The translations under genes were made by a program, and so were the position numbers. The notes beneath the pieces were generated by a model. It saw only the letters and a list, made by a program, of their open reading frames with translations, had not been told where the DNA came from and did not search any database. A stretch of DNA of 64,000 nt, taken from NCBI GenBank assembly GCA_017503015.1, contig JAFVTX010000001.1:31648-95647 (forward strand), read 5' to 3'. Positions 7,681 through 15,634 of this stretch are shown piece after piece; the stretch's first letter is position 1; each line of letters opens with the position of its first letter. Source of the DNA: Fibrobacter sp. GTDB lineage: Bacteria; Fibrobacterota; Fibrobacteria; Fibrobacterales; Fibrobacteraceae.

Positions 7681-8460
7681 ATGACAGTAAAAGAACCAGA
7701 CCAGTCCGTATGGAACCGTTTTTGGAAACAGAAAAACGACATGGACAAGGTGTATCCTTCGTCTCCGTCGGTGCTGAATACCATCAAGAAGAATTTCAAA
7801 CTCGAAGGACTCAAGGTGCTGGAAGTTGGTGCCGGCACCGGACGTGACAGTGCCGAGCTTGCCCGCCTGGGCGCCGACGTGTACGTGCTGGATTTTGCCG
7901 AGAACAGCTTGAAGATTGTAGATGGCCTGCGGGCAAAAGACAATCTGTACGACAACTTGAAACTTATCCGTGGCGACGCCTTCAAGGCGCCTTTCCCCGA
8001 CAACACCTTCGACCTGGTTTTCCATCAAGGGCTAGCGGAACATTTCAAGGATTCTCTCCCGCTCATCAAGGAAAACTTCCGCATCTTAAAGCACGGCGGG
8101 CACTGCCTCTGCGACGTACCGCAAACAGTGCACCCCTACACCATCATCAAGCATATCTTGATTGCCATGGACAAGTGGTTCGCCGGTTGGGAAAAGCAGT
8201 TCACCATGCCCCAGCTGAAAAAGCTCATGACCGATGCCGGTTTTGAATGCGTCTATGAGTACGGCGACTGGATGCGCCCGAACCTCTATTACCGAATTCT
8301 TCGCGAAATCGGTTTCAAGGTAGGCGTGGAGTTGCCCAAGTATCCGCTGCAGGGAACAGCATACCAGAAAGCGAAAGATAAAATTCTGGATTCTCTGGAA
8401 ACAAACCCGATCATGCACTATACCCAGCTGTGCATAGGAGTCCTGGGCAAAAAGCCCTAG
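7681..8460 (+). CDS. Class I SAM-dependent methyltransferase
   Basis: The ATG at 7681 is preferred over an upstream TTG. The 259-residue product has motif I EVGAGTGRDSAELARLGADV, the acidic end of strand 2 (VLDFAEN), and motif IV-like FDLVFHQGLAEHF, typical of Rossmann-fold methyltransferases related to the ubiE/Coq5 superfamily. The methyl acceptor is unknown. The next gene, a GT4 glycosyltransferase, begins 3 bases after the stop, so a role in modifying a glycan or polyprenyl-linked intermediate is plausible. A TATATT box 9 bases before the ATG and no Shine-Dalgarno suggest a leaderless transcript. Confidence 0.85.
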   Translation: MTVKEPDQSVWNRFWKQKNDMDKVYPSSPSVLNTIKKNFKLEGLKVLEVGAGTGRDSAELARLGADVYVLDFAENSLKIVDGLRAKDNLYDNLKLIRGDAFKAPFPDNTFDLVFHQGLAEHFKDSLPLIKENFRILKHGGHCLCDVPQTVHPYTIIKHILIAMDKWFAGWEKQFTMPQLKKLMTDAGFECVYEYGDWMRPNLYYRILREIGFKVGVELPKYPLQGTAYQKAKDKILDSLETNPIMHYTQLCIGVLGKKP

Positions 8461-8463
8461 TCC

Positions 8464-9615
8464 ATGAATATCCTTGTGGTCAATTACCGCGACCGGCTGC
8501 ACCCTGCCGCAGGGGGCGCCGAAAAGCACCTGCACCGTATCTTTTCACAACTGGTAGATGCGGGCCACAAGGTCGTACTTTTTACGACGGCATTTGCTGG
8601 CTGCAAAAGTCGTGAAACCGTCGATGGAATCGAAGTCGTCCGCAAAGGTGGCGACATGCTGTTCCAGCTTACCGTCGCCATGAACATCCGTAAGCTGGAC
8701 CGGGAATTCAATTTTGACGTGGTGGTAGAAGACTTGAACAAGCTTCCGCTATATACGCCGTTCTGGATTAAAAAGCCGGTGGTGGTGCAGATGCACCATC
8801 TGTGGCGCAGCTCCATTTTCCACGAGGCGTTTTTCCCGGTAGCGGCCGTGGTATGGGCCTTTGAACGGACCATCCCCTGGTTCTACCGCAAGCAGCCGTT
8901 TATCGTGGTAAGTCCGAGTACCAGGCGCGAGCTCAAGGAAATCGGAATTGACGGCAAGCGCATTTCTGTAATTTACAACGGCTCCGACAGCAAAGGCGCT
9001 CCCGATCCATCAACAGAAGTGCCGCCATTAGAAGCCGAGGGTCTGCCCTACTTCTTGTGGCTTTCCCGTGTTCACCGCTACAAGGGAATCTGGACGGCGC
9101 TGGAGGCCTTTGAAAAATTTGCGTGGAAGCACCCGGACATCAAGCTTTTGGTGGCCGGAGACGGACCGCTCCTGAAAAAGATCCCCGCCTGGCTAAAACA
9201 GCGCAATCTTGAAAATCGCGTGGTGCTTCTGGGATATGTCAGTCCTTCCAAGAAACAGCAGCTGCTTCGTCACGCCGTGGCACTGTTGCAGACGAGCTTC
9301 AAGGAGGGCTGGGGTCTTACCGTCGTAGAAGCGGCAAAGCTTGGCACTACCACTATTGCAAGCGATGTGCCGGGACTTCGCGACAGCGTCAAGAACGGCG
9401 AAACCGGTCTTTTGTTCCCCATGGGAGATGCCCACACCTGCACCATGGAAATGGAACGCCTTTATGGCGACGACGAACTGCGCTCCAGGCTTTCGCAAGA
9501 GGCACGTGTCTATGCCGACGAATTCCGCTGGGATACCGCTGCCGACCTGACGTTCAACCTGCTGCAAGATACCGTCATCCGTCATCGGGTGGCCGAAGGG
9601 GGACCCGATGAATAG
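8464..9615 (+). CDS. Family 4 glycosyltransferase
   Basis: The 383-residue protein has the GT-B layout: an N-terminal domain starting MNILVVNYRDRLHPAAGGAE with the glycine-rich acceptor-side loop, and a C-terminal domain with WLSRVHRYKGIWTALEAF, LLVAGDGPL and SFKEGWGLTVVEAAKLGTTTIA. The last contains the EGxGLxxxEA nucleotide-sugar signature of GT4 retaining enzymes. It probably adds a sugar to a membrane-linked acceptor at the inner leaflet. It is coupled to the methyltransferase before it (3-base gap) and overlaps the membrane protein after it by 8 bases. Confidence 0.9.
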   Translation: MNILVVNYRDRLHPAAGGAEKHLHRIFSQLVDAGHKVVLFTTAFAGCKSRETVDGIEVVRKGGDMLFQLTVAMNIRKLDREFNFDVVVEDLNKLPLYTPFWIKKPVVVQMHHLWRSSIFHEAFFPVAAVVWAFERTIPWFYRKQPFIVVSPSTRRELKEIGIDGKRISVIYNGSDSKGAPDPSTEVPPLEAEGLPYFLWLSRVHRYKGIWTALEAFEKFAWKHPDIKLLVAGDGPLLKKIPAWLKQRNLENRVVLLGYVSPSKKQQLLRHAVALLQTSFKEGWGLTVVEAAKLGTTTIASDVPGLRDSVKNGETGLLFPMGDAHTCTMEMERLYGDDELRSRLSQEARVYADEFRWDTAADLTFNLLQDTVIRHRVAEGGPDE

Positions 9616-10606
9616 CCGTCTGAAGTCTTCCCTGATTTTTTTGCTGAAGTTGGTGGTGACCATCGTCCCTGCATATTTTGTCTGCAGGAACATCGTGATG
9701 GACCCGGAGTGGAGCGTAGATGACCTTTACCAGCTTTTCGATGCCAAGAGCCTCTGGCCCTTGCTTGCGGCCATCCTTTGCCTTGCGGCGTCCAACTTTA
9801 CGGCATGCCTCCAGTGGAAACTCCTGCTAGAAAAGCAGAACGTGAATCTCAAGTACGGCCACTTGCTGAAGCTTTACTACGTGGGTCTCTTCTTCAACAA
9901 CTTTATGCCCGGAAACGTAGGCGGCGACGCCAAGAAAATTTACGATATCCGCATGCAGGGCGGTCAAGACACCGTAGGCGCCGGACTCACCGCCACTTTC
10001 TTCGACAGGCTTTTCGGACTTTTCTTCATTACCCTATTCGCCCTGGCGGTTGGTCTCCTGTTCTTTATGCACGACGAGGCCCAGCGGGCATTCATGTGGC
10101 CGTCGCTCTGGATCTTTTTGGGATTCTGCGCCCTGTTCGCCTCCCTGTTCAGCCGTAGGCTGGGCAGGCTCCTGTGCAAAATCCTGGAAAAGATTTTCCC
10201 CGCCAAAATCAATAGCCGGCTAATCCACATGTTCGAGCGATTCCAGCAGTTCCGCTCGACAAAACTGTGGGCCCGCATCAGTGGACTTTCGGCAGTGACA
10301 CAGGCCCTCCGCATACTGGTGCACTTCTTCTGCGGTATCGCCGTCGGCGTGGAACTTTCTATCTCCTGGTATTTCTACTACATCCCGCTGGTCGCTATCG
10401 TAAGCGCCCTGCCTATTTCTATCGGCGGGTTTGGCCCTAGGGAACTGCTCGCCCAGTCCCTGTTTGCCCGCGCCGGAGTGCCCGGTCTCGAATCGGTGGT
10501 AATCCAGCTGCTGGCTTATTTTGTAAGTTTGTTGTTGAGTCTGTTCGGAGGCTTCGCCTTTTTGCTGGGCGGTCACCCGAATGTTTCGGACAAGGAAACC
10601 ACCTAG
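9608..10606 (+). CDS. Flippase-like integral membrane protein (LPG synthase TM domain / UPF0104)
   Basis: The 332-residue product has about eight hydrophobic segments and the family hallmark FNNFMPGNVGGDAKKIY near residue 97, as in the membrane domain of lysylphosphatidylglycerol synthase (MprF) and UPF0104 proteins. A second conserved segment, PISIGGFGPRELLAQSLF, is near residue 260. MprF's membrane domain flips lipids, so a lipid- or glycolipid-translocation role next to a glycosyltransferase is reasonable. The catalytic aminoacyl-transferase domain is absent. Confidence 0.85.
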   Translation: MNSRLKSSLIFLLKLVVTIVPAYFVCRNIVMDPEWSVDDLYQLFDAKSLWPLLAAILCLAASNFTACLQWKLLLEKQNVNLKYGHLLKLYYVGLFFNNFMPGNVGGDAKKIYDIRMQGGQDTVGAGLTATFFDRLFGLFFITLFALAVGLLFFMHDEAQRAFMWPSLWIFLGFCALFASLFSRRLGRLLCKILEKIFPAKINSRLIHMFERFQQFRSTKLWARISGLSAVTQALRILVHFFCGIAVGVELSISWYFYYIPLVAIVSALPISIGGFGPRELLAQSLFARAGVPGLESVVIQLLAYFVSLLLSLFGGFAFLLGGHPNVSDKETT

Positions 10607-10665
10607 TCCCTTTCCCATATCCCGCAGGCGCAAATTTCGGGGCGCCGCATTCCACACGGTAACCT

Positions 10666-12822
10666 ATGGATGCCGAAAGCATCTTGAAAGGTCTGAACGG
10701 CGACCAGCGTATGGCCGTCTTGCACGACCATAAACAAAACGGAGCTCTCCTGATTCTTGCAGGAGCGGGCTCGGGCAAAACTTCTGTACTGACCAAGCGG
10801 ATCCAGTACCGCATCATGAGCGGGGTACAGCCCGAAAAGATTCTGGCCCTTACCTTCACCGCCAAGGCCGCCGCCGAAATGCGGGAGCGGGTAGAAGCAC
10901 TTTTCCCGAAGGCAGGGGTACGGCTCTGCACCTTCCATTCCCTCGCGCTGTTCATGCTCAAGCAGAAAATCGGAGAGCGATTTGCCTACGAGATTCTCGG
11001 GTTCAACAAGATTCCCACTCCCAAGGAAACGGACCAGCGGGAATTCTTGCGGGAACTGGCAAGGCGGAAGATTCCTGCCGCCAAGTTGAACCGGGAGGAA
11101 CTTTTTTCGGAAGACTTGCCGGGCGCCATCAAGAAAAAAATTTCACCCCTGCAGAAAAACGTTATTTTGTCTGGAAACGTGGTTTTCGAAGACCTGATTT
11201 ACCTCGCCATCAGGCTGCTTGAAACCTGCGAAAAGGCAAGAGAATACTTTCAGTCCCTGTGGGCCGAAATCCTGGTAGATGAATACCAGGACATCAACCC
11301 TTCCCAGTACAGGCTGGTCAAGAACATTCTCGGAAACCGCAAGGACCTGTTCGTGGTAGGCGACGACGACCAGGCCATCTACGGCTTCCGCGGAGCGGAC
11401 ATCGGGAACATCCGGCGTTTCCAGGCGGACTTCAAGGACAGTACCCTCATCCGTCTGGAATGGAACTACCGCTCCGTACCGAACGTGCTGCATTTGGCCA
11501 ACGATATTTTTGTGAACAAGCCCGTAACATTACGGAAGGTTCTCCGGGCAGGGAACCCCAAGGGCTCCGGTGGCAACAGGATTTTCACCGAAAACCGCAA
11601 GCCCGAAGTCTGGGTATCGGACAACCCCATCGAAGAAATCGAAAAGATAAAGACCGCCATTCATTCCCTGCGCGAAAACTACGGACTCCAATGGAAAAAC
11701 TTCGCCATTCTGGTGCGGTACAACCGGCTTCGGCAATACTTCGAAGAGGCCCTGCGGGAATGCGAGCTGCCCATCGCCGGCGACCCCATGGCAGGCGACG
11801 AAGTGCTAGAAGACGGCATCCATATCGAGACGGTGCACGCCTCCAAGGGCCTCCAGTACGCCGTAGTCTTTTACGCGGGACTTGCCGAAGGATTCACGCC
11901 GGGCAAGTGCGAAGGTAACCGAAAACAGCGCAAGGCACAGATGGACGAAGAAAGGCGGCTGTATTACGTTGGGGTGACCCGTGCCGAGTCTTACCTGGTT
12001 TTGCTATATTGCAAGCAGAGGTATTGGAAAGGGAAACTGCTAAAACTGAAACCATCCAGGTTCCTGCCCCGCTACCCCAAGCAACCCCGATGGACTATGC
12101 CTGTTATCTTGTTTAGAATATACGTGGTAATTGTAGTGCTTGGCTATATGCTTGCGCATATTCTCGCGCTGCCCTTTATCTTGGTTGCCTACGGAAAAAA
12201 TTTCAACACCTGGCTCGAAGGAAAAATCCAGAAGTTCTCCCGATTCTGCATGAACGTGCTGCGGGTTGACCTGGAAATAAAAGACCAGGCGATACTTTCC
12301 AAGGTGGACTGGAGCCGCCCCGTGTTTGTCATGGGAAACCACAATTCCTACGCCGACATTCCCGTGATGTTTCTTTCCATCGAACGCATTGTAGGGTTCA
12401 TCGCCAAGGCTTCGCTCAGGTTCATCCCATTCCTCAATTTCTGGATGCACAAGATCGGCTGCATTTTTATCAACCGCAAAAAAGGTGGCGGCGGAGCGCT
12501 GATTCGCGAAGCCATGGCCTCTGGTCGGGCACCACGGCTCTGTCTGTTCCCCGAAGGCACTCGCGGAAAAAGTGAAGCACTCTCGCCCTTTAAGAGCGGC
12601 GGTTTCAGGCTTGCGCTAGAGGCACATGCTATCGTGCTCCCTGTGGTTATCCGCGGAACATCTGCCGTGTGGGAACGCCGCAAGAATACCGGGCGCTGCA
12701 AGGTGAGCGTACAGATTCTAGAACCCATCGATGCAGGCGAAATCGAAAAACGCCAGGGTGACAACGACCCGAGAAAGGAACTGATGCCCCTGGTCCGTTC
12801 CCGCATGGAGGCCGCCCTGTGA
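10666..12822 (+). CDS. UvrD/Rep-type helicase fused in frame to a PlsC acyltransferase
   Basis: Residues 1 to about 475 form a compact superfamily 1 helicase: Walker A AGAGSGKTS, LTFTAKAAAEMRER, VDEYQD, GDDDQAIYGFRGAD, ETVHASKGLQYAVVF and EERRLYYVGVTRAE. Residues from about 485 to 718 are a 1-acylglycerol-3-phosphate acyltransferase with a hydrophobic N-terminus, NHNSYAD (HX4D), GCIFINRK and FPEGTRGKS. Both parts keep their catalytic motifs. I know no family with this fusion. Near 12094-12097, one added C in the C4 run would end the helicase at a TAG near 12114 and leave PlsC starting at its own ATG 12099, an ordinary overlapping pair. The fusion may therefore be an indel. Confidence 0.75.
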   Translation: MDAESILKGLNGDQRMAVLHDHKQNGALLILAGAGSGKTSVLTKRIQYRIMSGVQPEKILALTFTAKAAAEMRERVEALFPKAGVRLCTFHSLALFMLKQKIGERFAYEILGFNKIPTPKETDQREFLRELARRKIPAAKLNREELFSEDLPGAIKKKISPLQKNVILSGNVVFEDLIYLAIRLLETCEKAREYFQSLWAEILVDEYQDINPSQYRLVKNILGNRKDLFVVGDDDQAIYGFRGADIGNIRRFQADFKDSTLIRLEWNYRSVPNVLHLANDIFVNKPVTLRKVLRAGNPKGSGGNRIFTENRKPEVWVSDNPIEEIEKIKTAIHSLRENYGLQWKNFAILVRYNRLRQYFEEALRECELPIAGDPMAGDEVLEDGIHIETVHASKGLQYAVVFYAGLAEGFTPGKCEGNRKQRKAQMDEERRLYYVGVTRAESYLVLLYCKQRYWKGKLLKLKPSRFLPRYPKQPRWTMPVILFRIYVVIVVLGYMLAHILALPFILVAYGKNFNTWLEGKIQKFSRFCMNVLRVDLEIKDQAILSKVDWSRPVFVMGNHNSYADIPVMFLSIERIVGFIAKASLRFIPFLNFWMHKIGCIFINRKKGGGGALIREAMASGRAPRLCLFPEGTRGKSEALSPFKSGGFRLALEAHAIVLPVVIRGTSAVWERRKNTGRCKVSVQILEPIDAGEIEKRQGDNDPRKELMPLVRSRMEAAL

Positions 12823-13628
12823 TAGGCGTCTTCGATTCCGGATTTGGCGGGCTCACGATTTTGCAGGACTTGCGCAAGGCCCTGCCCGAATACGACTTCT
12901 TGTACCTGGGCGACAACGCCCGGGCGCCTTACGGGAGCAGGAGTTTCGAGACCATCTTCCGCTACACCCTCCAGTGCGTGCGGGAACTTTTCAACAGGGG
13001 CTGCCCCCTGGTGATTCTCGCCTGCAATACGGCATCGGCCCGGGCGCTCCGGAGCATCCAACAGCAGGTGTTGCCCGTAGAGTTTCCGGACAAGCGGGTG
13101 CTGGGTATCATCAGGCCCACTACCGAAGAAATCGGCAAGTTCAGCCGCACAGGACACATCGGCATCTTCGCTACCGCAGGTACGGTCTCGTCCAACAGCT
13201 ACCAGATAGAAATCAGCCATTTCTTTCCGGAACTGAAGGTCACCCAGCACGCCTGCCCCATGTGGGTTCCCCTGGTAGAAAACGGCGAGATGAATACGGA
13301 AGGCTCCCGCTTTTTCGTCAAGAAAGAAGTGGACACCCTGCTGAAAAAAGACCCCGAAATAGACACCGTCCTTTTGGCCTGTACCCATTATCCCCTGCTG
13401 GAAAAGGAAATCCGGGAGGCACTCCCAGCAGGAGTGCGCCTGGTCATCCAGGGCCAGATTGTGGCGGACAAGACCGTCGACTACCTGAACCGCCACTCCG
13501 AGATGGATGCCCGGCTTTCGCGGTCCGGCAAGACCCGCTTTTTGACTACGGACACCGCCAAATTCTTCGAAAAAGGGGCTAATCTGTTCGGAATGAAGGA
13601 TATTTCGGCAGAAGCCCTCACCCTCTAG
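12819..13628 (+). CDS. murI: Glutamate racemase
   Basis: The 269-residue product starts at GTG 12819, overlapping the preceding stop as GTGA. It has the family motifs: IGVFDSGFGGLTIL at the N-terminus, YLGDNARAPYG, the first catalytic Cys in ILACNTASA and the second in LLACTHYPLL. It interconverts L- and D-glutamate for peptidoglycan in the cytoplasm. The overlap with the acyltransferase part and the shared orientation from 7681 suggest one cell-envelope transcription unit. Confidence 0.95.
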   Translation: MIGVFDSGFGGLTILQDLRKALPEYDFLYLGDNARAPYGSRSFETIFRYTLQCVRELFNRGCPLVILACNTASARALRSIQQQVLPVEFPDKRVLGIIRPTTEEIGKFSRTGHIGIFATAGTVSSNSYQIEISHFFPELKVTQHACPMWVPLVENGEMNTEGSRFFVKKEVDTLLKKDPEIDTVLLACTHYPLLEKEIREALPAGVRLVIQGQIVADKTVDYLNRHSEMDARLSRSGKTRFLTTDTAKFFEKGANLFGMKDISAEALTL

Positions 13629-13719
13629 CACTGATTTTTGTATTTTGGCAACGTAAATAACGAACCTTTTTAGGTCCGCTGGTTTTTTTATTATGTATCA
13701 CTTTTTTAGGGGTTGAATA

Positions 13720-14358
13720 ATGCCTAAGACACAAATCAATCTTGAAGGTTGGCAAGACTACCGTGGCAACGCCGCCGGCAGCCTGCTCTATGTGGAGACC
13801 AGTCACCAGTCCGAAATGCCCGTCCGCGACCAGCTGAACGAAAACGGCAAGGGTTTCTTCTATGAACCCAACTACGAGACCAGCACCTACGGTCTCATGA
13901 GCTGCTGCAACGTGAAAAACATCAACGCCATCGTCCGTGCCAAGAGCCGCTACATTCTGTTCGGCACCCGCTACGAAGGCCTCAGCGATTCCGAAATGCG
14001 CAACAAGTACCTGATCATGGGTTATATGCGCATCGACAAGATCAAGGATGTTCGCACCCGCCATATCCAGCGCTACATGGCCAACCCCGAAATGCAGGAA
14101 CCGGAATGCATGCAGATGGAACACAACTGGGCTGTCTATGGCCCCATGCGTTTCGTGTCTATGGACGATTCCTTCGTGGTCACCGACGAAATCCTCAAGG
14201 AATGGGGCTACAAGGGTCACGCCAGCCGCCAACTCAAAGCCGTGTTCAACAAGGAACACCTGGATAAGATTCTTGCCCACCTGGATTCCAAGCCCGACAT
14301 GATCGACGAATACATCGCCACGGTGGACGAATTCAAGGAAGCCCTGGAAGAAGGGTAA
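13720..14358 (+). CDS. Conserved protein of unknown function
   Basis: The 212-residue product is soluble and not recognised. It has a SLLYVETSHQSEM stretch near the N-terminus, a pair of cysteines (SCCNVKN), and alternating strands YILFGTRYEG and YLIMGYMRIDKI that could form a small beta-barrel-like (PUA/ASCH-like) domain; that fold is a guess. Codon use is like the housekeeping genes, rich in AAC, GAC and CTG, which suggests high expression. It is a monocistronic gene with a strong terminator 26 bases behind its stop. Confidence 0.7.
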   Translation: MPKTQINLEGWQDYRGNAAGSLLYVETSHQSEMPVRDQLNENGKGFFYEPNYETSTYGLMSCCNVKNINAIVRAKSRYILFGTRYEGLSDSEMRNKYLIMGYMRIDKIKDVRTRHIQRYMANPEMQEPECMQMEHNWAVYGPMRFVSMDDSFVVTDEILKEWGYKGHASRQLKAVFNKEHLDKILAHLDSKPDMIDEYIATVDEFKEALEEG

Positions 14359-14384
14359 TCAAGCTTTTCTTTTGGAAAATCAAG

Positions 14385-14408
14385 GCCCGCGAAAGCGGGT
14401 CTTTTTTT
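14385..14408 (+). terminator. Rho-independent terminator
   Basis: CCCGC-GAAA-GCGGG hairpin with a stable GNRA loop followed by a run of seven T. It closes the 13720-14358 gene. Confidence 0.9.
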
Positions 14409-14551
14409 GACCGCTCGGGCTAGATTTTGGAGAACAAGTTCAGGGCTGGCCCTCGCTCTCGCCTTCGGCGACTCGTTAATACGAGTCACCTACGGCTCAC
14501 ATTTGACCGTTCGGGCTAGATTTTAGAGAACTAGTTCAGGGCTGACCCTCG
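14409..14551. repeat. Pair of 47-base direct repeats around a palindromic spacer
   Basis: Units at 14409-14455 and 14505-14551 start GACCGYTCGGGCTAGATTTT and end CTGRCCCTCG, differing at four or five positions. The spacer has small palindromes (ACTCGTTAATACGAGT). The repeats fill the gap between the terminator and the Fic gene; no coding frame runs through them. Confidence 0.7.
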
Positions 14552-14558
14552 TTTCGCT

Positions 14559-15589
14559 TTACGCCAAGGAGTATTTCTGGCTGCGGCCGCCCTTCTCGTC
14601 GGATTTCAAGATGCCCTTGGCGATGAGTTTCTGGATAGTGCGGAGGGCCGTGTCGTGGCTCTGGTCGATAATTGCCGCCAGTTCCTTGGCGGTAAAACTT
14701 GCAGGAAGCGTTCCTGCAAATAGGGCGGTAAACAACTTCTGGTCCTTTTCGTCAAAAGCCTCTCCGGCATGGCGGTTGTAAAAGGCCGTCTTGCGCTGTT
14801 CCTTGAGAATGCGCTCCCGAGTGCTCGACATGGCAGCCTGCAATGTTTCGATAAACCAGAGAATCCATTCCGTCAAGTCGCCGTTACCGCGCTGGGTCGC
14901 GTTGAGAATCTTAAAATAATCTTCACGGCGCTCCAGAAAAGCCTGGTTCAGGGAGAACTGGCAACGGGTGGTCTGCTCGCTGCGGGCAAGGGCCACGATG
15001 GTGAGGAGCCTTGCCAAGCGGCCGTTGGCATCGGCAAAAGGCCTGAGGGTCGCAAACCAGAAATGGGCCACCGCCGCCTTGATGACGCCGTCCATGCTGG
15101 AACTTTCCATCCACTGGATGTAGCGCTCCACCTCTTGCTCCAGCCGTTCCGGATTCGGCCCTTCGAAATCCAGCTGGAGCTCACCCTGGCGGTATTGGAC
15201 CGCACTGGGTACAGCGCGAAAACTGGCCACCTTGTTCTGCCCCATAGCGGCATGCCATGCAAACAGGCGTTCCTGAGTCAACGGATTGAACGCCTTGGTA
15301 ATGGCGGCGAGATATATGCGTACCGCAGGGTCTGCCGACTGGGCGGAGCCCTCCTGCACAAGAGCCACCTGCTGCTCCACAAAGGCCTTGTCCAGACGGA
15401 TCCCATCAATGGCAGAATTGGAGCGAATATCCTGAATCAACAGCTCCTGCTCCAAATCCTGGAACCCGCAAGTCTCCATAGCGCCAATAAGCTTGCCCTC
15501 TTGCAAGCGGGTTTCGCCAAGAGCGTTCAGGACCTTCCGGGAATCGAACCGAAAATGAGTCCAATCGGGTATTGATGGATATAGAGCAT
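14559..15589 (-). pseudogene. Fic-family protein (DUF4172-Fic), frameshifted and with degenerate active site
   Basis: The reading frame covers a DUF4172-like N-terminus, a Fic domain and a C-terminal winged helix. In the main frame no ATG, GTG or TTG precedes PDWTHFRFD plausibly. In the neighbouring frame ATG 15589 gives MLYIHQYP, which is exactly the family start. One added C at the CCC run near 15567-15569 joins the two frames. The active-site loop reads LRPFADANGR instead of HPFxDGNGR, so the catalytic His is Arg and a Gly is Ala. Normal Fic enzymes AMPylate proteins; this copy is probably inactive. A TATATT box lies 10 bases before ATG 15589. Confidence 0.75.
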
Positions 15590-15623
15590 ACCTATCCGTA
15601 ATATACTTTATTATTTTGAGTCT

Positions 15624-15629
15624 AAGGAG
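15624..15629 (+). promoter_or_regulatory. Ribosome-binding site that fixes the M6 peptidase start
   Basis: AAGGAG lies 5 bases before GTG 15635. The alternative GTG at 15629 overlaps this site and cannot be served by it, so translation should begin at 15635. Confidence 0.7.
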
Positions 15630-15634
15630 TGATT

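Noticed and set aside
12348..13631. 427-codon open frame antisense to PlsC and murI
   Set aside because: Both plus-strand genes have full family motifs; the antisense frame has none.
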